Assembly: GCA_021287165.1 (NCBI GenBank)
Contig: JAJTAY010000037.1
Location: 164,211 to 228,210, forward strand
Length of the DNA: 64,000 bases
From: Bacteroidia bacterium
GTDB taxonomy: Bacteria; Bacteroidota; Bacteroidia; Bacteroidales; F082
Reading direction: 5' to 3'
Of this stretch, positions 60,336-64,000 are shown piece after piece. Position numbers and translations under genes: made by a program. The first letter of the stretch is position 1; every line of letters starts with the position of its first letter. The notes under the pieces were generated by a model. It had not been told where the DNA came from. It ran no database searches and worked only from the letters and a program-made list of their open reading frames with translations.

Positions 60336-61511
60336 TCAACCCGAACGCAACATGCGCCGTGTTTGAACAATGGCTTCCTGAAGCCTTGCGTTTACCTCCT
60401 CTTCAGTGCCGGCGCCGTCAATTTCGAAAAAGATACTTTGTTTCTTGTAATACTCAATGACAGGTTTGGTCTTCTTCTCGTATTCATCAAGCCTGTTGAG
60501 AATCAGTTCTGTAGATCCGTCGTAAACGCGTTTTCGTTCGGTTTTGGCCCTGTCGTTCAGCCTTTTGATGGCTTCGAGGGTCGAAAGGCGTATATTGAGC
60601 ATCAGGCTCACCTTGGAATTCGTCCGGCGAAGCAAACCATCGAGGATATAGGCCTGCACAATGGTGCGCGGGAAACCTTTGAAAATGAAGCCCGAAGCCG
60701 AAGGATGATCGGCTATCTGACGCTCTATGATTTTGATGGCTATTTCGTCGGGTACAATTTCGCCGCGCTCCATATAAGGTTTGGCTTTTAAACCCAACTC
60801 GGTGCCGGAGGCAATCTCGCGCCTCAGCAGCTTACCGGTGGAAACGTAAATGAGGTTGTTGTTCTTGGCCAGTATTTCACCCTGAGTGCCCTTGCCTGAG
60901 CCGGGTTTACCCAAAAGCACAACATTGAAATAATTCTGCTGGAAAGTGCTGTCGATGGTGTTGCACAGGTTTTCGAAAATCTCCTCCACCGAACCTACCC
61001 CATTGATTGGGTGATAGTTGCCTTTTTCTTTGTAGAACTCAATAACCGGCTTGGTTTTGTTTTCGTATTCCTGCATCCGCACATTGATCACCTCGAGCGT
61101 ATCGTCGGAGCGGCCACTTGTTTTCGAGCGCTCGAGCATGCGGTTGATCAGCTCATCGCGGGGCACCTCAAGGCTGAGCATACAGGTGAGGCTGCTGTTG
61201 AGCTTCAACAACAAACCTTCGAGGATATACGCCTGAACGACTGTTCTGGGAAAACCGTCGAAAAGGATGCCGCGCGAGTCGAGGTTCATGGTCACGCGCT
61301 TTTCGATGATTTGAACGATGATTTCGTCGGGTACCAGTCCGCCGCGTTCGATAATATCCTTGGCTTCCCTGCCAAGCGGAGTATTGTTGGCAATCTCCTC
61401 GCGAAGGATGTCGCCGGTGGAGATATAGGTCAGGTTATATTTTTCGACCAGCAGTTTCGATTGCGTTCCTTTTCCGGCACCGGGAGGGCCAAACAGGGCG
61501 ATATTCAGCAT
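60336..61511 (-). CDS. adk: tandem-duplicated adenylate kinase
   Basis: A 391-residue protein made of two adenylate-kinase domains, each about 190 residues (normal adk is one). The first copy (1-190) is complete: P-loop GPPGAGKGTQ, STGD, DGFPRT (Asp85) and GRSDD in the LID. The second (195-391) keeps the P-loop GKPGSGKGTQ, but STGD has become STGK (Lys227), DGFPRT is KGFPRT (Lys278), and the LID arginine/aspartate motif reads KRVYDG. The second domain is therefore probably inactive or changed in function. It lies between hpt and obg; hpt-adk adjacency or fusion is common in this phylum. Confidence 0.92.
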   Translation of the reverse strand: MLNIALFGPPGAGKGTQSKLLVEKYNLTYISTGDILREEIANNTPLGREAKDIIERGGLVPDEIIVQIIEKRVTMNLDSRGILFDGFPRTVVQAYILEGLLLKLNSSLTCMLSLEVPRDELINRMLERSKTSGRSDDTLEVINVRMQEYENKTKPVIEFYKEKGNYHPINGVGSVEEIFENLCNTIDSTFQQNYFNVVLLGKPGSGKGTQGEILAKNNNLIYVSTGKLLRREIASGTELGLKAKPYMERGEIVPDEIAIKIIERQIADHPSASGFIFKGFPRTIVQAYILDGLLRRTNSKVSLMLNIRLSTLEAIKRLNDRAKTERKRVYDGSTELILNRLDEYEKKTKPVIEYYKKQSIFFEIDGAGTEEEVNARLQEAIVQTRRMLRSG

Positions 61512-61553
61512 AACAGATAACGGTTTGTTTTATGGTATTGGTTGAATTGTCGT

Positions 61554-62093
61554 TCAGGTGCCTACAATTCGGTAGATGTCAGGCAGATTGCGTCCATGCT
61601 CATTGTAATCGAGTCCATAGCCGATGATGAAGTCGTTGGGTATTTCCATGCCTACGTAGTCGATATCATAGGTATATTGGAAAGCCTTGGGCTTAAAAAG
61701 CAATGTGGCTACCTTCACGTCGGCCGCTTCGAGCTTTTTGAGCTTTTCGATGGCGAAAAGTATGGTCAGTCCGCTGTCCACAATGTCTTCGAGCAAAATA
61801 ACATTGCGTCCGGCCACCGAATGGTCAAGGCCGATAAGCTCGCGCACAATGTGTGTAGAGGCTGTGCCTTTATAGGAGGACAGTTTGACGAACGAGATTT
61901 CGCACTCAATTTCAATGCTCTTCATCAGCTCGGCGGCAAACATGAAAGCGCCGTTGAGCACTACCAGAAACAGGGGATTGCGCCCTGCGTAGTCGCGATT
62001 GATGTGTTCGGCCATCGTCCGGATGGACCGCTCTATCTGATCCTGAGGAATATAGATTTCAAAATCCTTGTCGTGAACCCTTTTTCTGCTCAT
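61554..62093 (-). CDS. hpt: hypoxanthine phosphoribosyltransferase
   Basis: A 179-residue purine salvage enzyme that joins hypoxanthine or guanine to PRPP. The PRPP-binding motif is NVILLEDIVDSGLTI; the SYKGTAST flexible loop and LNGAFMFAAELM are also typical. ATG 62093 is chosen over a TTG at 62135 that lies within the promoter box. The adk gene follows after 42 nt. Confidence 0.95.
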   Translation of the reverse strand: MSRKRVHDKDFEIYIPQDQIERSIRTMAEHINRDYAGRNPLFLVVLNGAFMFAAELMKSIEIECEISFVKLSSYKGTASTHIVRELIGLDHSVAGRNVILLEDIVDSGLTILFAIEKLKKLEAADVKVATLLFKPKAFQYTYDIDYVGMEIPNDFIIGYGLDYNEHGRNLPDIYRIVGT

Positions 62094-62108
62094 GGCTTTG
62101 GTGGTTTT

Positions 62109-62140
62109 TTCCGGCACGGCCGGAAGAATCGACAAAGATA
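62109..62140 (-). promoter_or_regulatory. hpt promoter and leader hairpin
   Basis: On the minus strand the -7 box TATCTTTG (62133-62140) is followed by a leader of about 35 nt holding a perfect 7-bp hairpin TTCCGGC/GCCGGAA with a 3-nt loop (62109-62125) and then an A-rich stretch up to the ATG. Confidence 0.5.
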
Positions 62141-62248
62141 TGATTTAGGAGAATACTATTATGCGGCAAGCAAATTGCAAAAAGAGTGTATGAAAAAGGA
62201 ATTTACTGCCTTAATTCAATCGTGATAGTGTGATGAATGAACCCGGAG

Positions 62249-62884
62249 TTAGCTTAGCTTTCGTGCCATGAGCAAACCGTCGTGTAAGGGCAGGATCAGC
62301 TGCTCAAAATCCGAATCGTCCCTGACTAATTTATTGAAGAGGCGCAAAGCTTCGGTTTCGCGGTCAGTGGCGGCCGGATCGACTACTTTGCCGCCCCAGA
62401 GCACATTGTCCGCAAGCAGGAATCCGCCTTCGGACAATAAGCGTTTCAATTGAGGGAAATAGTCGGGATAGGAAACCTTATCAGCATCGAGATAAATGAG
62501 GTCGAAGCGATGGCTGAGTGCCGGAAGCACTTGTTTTGCGTCACCATGAATTAACTGTATCTTATGTTGCAAGCCGGCTTTTGCCACATAGCGCGAAGCA
62601 ATCGAAAGGTGCTCTTCGTTGGCTTCTATGCTGGTAATCAGCGATTGGTCGGGTGATGCCATGGCCATGGCGATGGCTGCGTAACCGGTAAATGTGCCAA
62701 TTTCGAGGACACTGGCGGGCCGGAGCATCCGGCAGATCATCTGGAGAAAAAGACCATGCTGTGGTCCGGCGGCCATGCGCGGGTAAACGGCATGCAGCCA
62801 GGTATGTCGCCACAGGTCGTGCAAAACCTCGGTGGGAGGGGTGCAGTGCTGCCCGAGGTAATGTTCAAGCTGAGAATCGGTCAT
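62249..62884 (-). CDS. O-methyltransferase (class I SAM-dependent, caffeoyl-CoA type)
   Basis: A 211-residue methyltransferase of the Methyltransf_3 (catechol/caffeoyl-CoA O-methyltransferase) family. The SAM motif I is SVLEIGTFTGYAAIAMA; the acidic residue motif is SIEANEEH, followed by DLIYLDADKVSYPDYF and GGFLLADNVLWGGKVVDP, which includes the metal-binding Asp/Asn. The true start is ATG 62884, which overlaps the upstream gene by 4 nt; a long upstream in-frame extension is spurious. The acceptor substrate is unknown. Confidence 0.92.
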   Translation of the reverse strand: MTDSQLEHYLGQHCTPPTEVLHDLWRHTWLHAVYPRMAAGPQHGLFLQMICRMLRPASVLEIGTFTGYAAIAMAMASPDQSLITSIEANEEHLSIASRYVAKAGLQHKIQLIHGDAKQVLPALSHRFDLIYLDADKVSYPDYFPQLKRLLSEGGFLLADNVLWGGKVVDPAATDRETEALRLFNKLVRDDSDFEQLILPLHDGLLMARKLS

Positions 62885-63354
62885 TCCTCTGATTCGAATA
62901 TAACCTTGAAGTGATACCTGTTGTCCGTTTCGAGTTGCATCATCGCCGGATCGAAAATCATTTCGCGTAAGGCTGTTTCGAGCAGCATGGGTCTTAGGAC
63001 GATTGTGCCAATATCCCCGATATCCGTGCTTTCGAGCCATAATTCCTGACGCTGGCTTCTGCCTGCCGGCAGGGAAGTGTACATCAGGGGCAGCTCGCGG
63101 TAAAGAAACTCTCCGTCGTGGTCGTAAAAACTTGCGCCAAGCCAGCAATGCTTGAGCCACTCCAAACGGTTCGACAACTCGAAAACCATTTGCACGCTCT
63201 GCATGTATTGCCTTGCCTTGACTATTTTTAGGGTGAGGGAAGGTTTCTCCGGGCTCGCAGTCTCAACCTTGTCGATGCTGAGCTGCCCGAAGGAAGGGAA
63301 AGCCATAAGTCCAGCAATCACGGCTAAAAGCAGCGACTTGTAAAAGGCTTTCAT
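62881..63354 (-). CDS. exported protein of unknown function
   Basis: A 157-residue protein with signal peptide (about 1-23, ending PSFGQ) and a beta-rich body (SLTLKIVKARQYMQSVQMVF; WLGASFYDHDGEFLYRELPL; LWLESTDIGDIGTIVLRP). No known domain was recognised. It is tied by 4-nt ATGA overlaps to the M16 peptidase gene upstream and the methyltransferase gene downstream, so the three are surely one transcript. Confidence 0.7.
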   Translation of the reverse strand: MKAFYKSLLLAVIAGLMAFPSFGQLSIDKVETASPEKPSLTLKIVKARQYMQSVQMVFELSNRLEWLKHCWLGASFYDHDGEFLYRELPLMYTSLPAGRSQRQELWLESTDIGDIGTIVLRPMLLETALREMIFDPAMMQLETDNRYHFKVIFESEE

Positions 63355-64000
63355 TGCTTATTGTCTCCCTGATAAATTAAGGTGCTCATTTTCCGTTCGT
63401 CGAAAACTTCGTTGGCTACCTCCAGCAGTTTCGACGGGCTGATCTGCTCAACGCGTCCGATGATTTCGGCAACGCTGCTGGCATGGTTTTTAATCAGCCA
63501 GGCTTTGCCCACCGAGAGGGCCTCGTGTAGGCGCGACTCCCTGCTGATAGCTAGCTGAACGATGAGCTGCTGCTTTGCCCGCGACAACTGCAAACTGCCC
63601 AGCGACTGCTCACGAAGCTTTCGCATCTCTTTCATTGCCAGTCCAATAGCTTTATCGGTCTGGCCGGGGTCGGTGCCCATATAAATAGCAAGCCAGCCTG
63701 CATCGGAATAATGCGCCAGTTGGGAATCAATGCTGTAGGCAATGCCAAATTTTTCCCTGATGTTTTGGTTGAGTCGTGCATGCAAAGCAGGTCCGCCGAG
63801 AATATTGTTGAGCAGGATTAGGGCAAGTTTGTCGGGGTGGTTGTAGTGATATCCGGGCATACCAATAATGCAGTGACTTAGATAACTTTCGGCGCTGTCT
63901 TTTCTTTCGAAGGTTTTGTAAGCCCCGAATGGTATCTCCTCTTTATGCTTGTTTTGCTGTTCCGCTTCGCCAAAATATCTGGCAGCCTGGGAATAAAGTT
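63351..64000 (-). CDS. M16-family peptidase-like protein, partial (C-terminal part)
   Basis: The C-terminal 215 or so codons of a gene that continues beyond the window end. The sequence fits the second half of an M16 (insulinase/PqqL/processing-peptidase) protein: KLALILLNNILGGPALHARL, NIREKFGIAYSIDSQLAHY, MGTDPGQTDKAIGLAMKEM, and a C-terminal helix EVANEVFDERKMSTLIYQGD. The frame stays open to position 64000 past the internal Met at 63860. The zinc motif HxxEH belongs to the N-terminal half and is outside the window, so activity cannot be judged. Confidence 0.85.
   Translation of the reverse strand, partial: LYSQAARYFGEAEQQNKHKEEIPFGAYKTFERKDSAESYLSHCIIGMPGYHYNHPDKLALILLNNILGGPALHARLNQNIREKFGIAYSIDSQLAHYSDAGWLAIYMGTDPGQTDKAIGLAMKEMRKLREQSLGSLQLSRAKQQLIVQLAISRESRLHEALSVGKAWLIKNHASSVAEIIGRVEQISPSKLLEVANEVFDERKMSTLIYQGDNKQ

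Noticed and set aside
59575..60366. Plus-strand 263-codon frame opposite obg
   Set aside because: Antisense shadow of the Gly-rich Obg domain.
60336..61511. Possibility that the double adenylate kinase is an assembly duplication
   Set aside because: The two halves differ throughout at the protein level and at key residues, so they cannot be a recent or artificial copy.
1..64000. CRISPR arrays, tRNA/rRNA genes, insertion sequences, prophage
   Set aside because: No regularly spaced repeats, transposase-like frames, terminal inverted repeats around genes, or recognisable tRNA/rRNA sequence were seen on either strand; a covariance-model scan would be the decisive test for small RNAs.

Overview
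The window is a stretch of chromosome from a Bacteroidota bacterium with roughly balanced base composition. The evidence is a SusC/SusD pair, lipoproteins with Lys-Asp/Glu rich surface-export signals, a type IX secretion (T9SS) C-terminal sorting domain, a TPR protein and a LuxR-type regulator typical of the phylum, and many promoters that match the Bacteroidota -7 element TAnnTTTG exactly (TATCTTTG, TAACTTTG, TACTTTTG and so on). No rRNA, tRNA, CRISPR array, transposase or prophage gene was seen.

Region 1 (1-24.6 kb) is a polysaccharide utilisation locus. It begins with the tail of a LuxR-type regulator and a terminator, then a palindrome-rich promoter region with a LacI-type operator. Next come susC, susD and a LamG-type surface lipoprotein, a strong internal terminator, and the catabolic genes: two GH144 lipoproteins, a large multidomain (alpha/alpha)6 enzyme of unassigned family, an MFS sugar/cation symporter with an unusual insertion, a cytoplasmic GH35-type enzyme, a roughly 1100-residue GH94 phosphorylase, a GH3 lipoprotein, a secreted esterase and a beta-propeller-like protein. 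GH144 together with an SOGP-sized GH94 and a GH3 points to beta-1,2-glucan. In the inferred route the glucan is cut outside, imported by SusCD, trimmed in the periplasm, carried inward by the MFS protein, then phosphorolysed or transglycosylated in the cytoplasm.

Region 2 (24.6-27.9 kb) holds an SDR reductase, a BASS-family transporter, and smpB followed by a thioredoxin-like gene. Region 3 (28.0-37.6 kb, minus strand) is a compact eight-gene cluster: thiolase, FabG-type reductase, a KAS III-like protein lacking the usual His and Asn, a sodium:solute symporter, an acyl-CoA ligase, a surface lipoprotein, an outer-membrane barrel and an exported alpha/beta hydrolase. It reads as one unit for taking up and oxidising an organic acid or ester of unknown identity, and is the least explained block in the window.

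Region 4 (37.9-50.4 kb) is mixed: a small outer-membrane barrel, a T9SS-secreted protein with an internal duplication, a SlyD-type isomerase with a His/Cys-rich tail, rpmB, a TonB-dependent receptor, Fe/Mn superoxide dismutase with a long palindrome at its promoter, ornithine aminotransferase, a phospholipase-D-type enzyme and a kinase-less TPR membrane protein. Region 5 (50.5-64 kb) is housekeeping: yicC-gmk-(MDR oxidoreductase)-nadD, a SirB1-like protein, phoH-purC, a SAM hydrolase, PAP2 phosphatase, obg, a tandem-duplicated adenylate kinase, hpt, an O-methyltransferase and an M16 peptidase cut by the window end.
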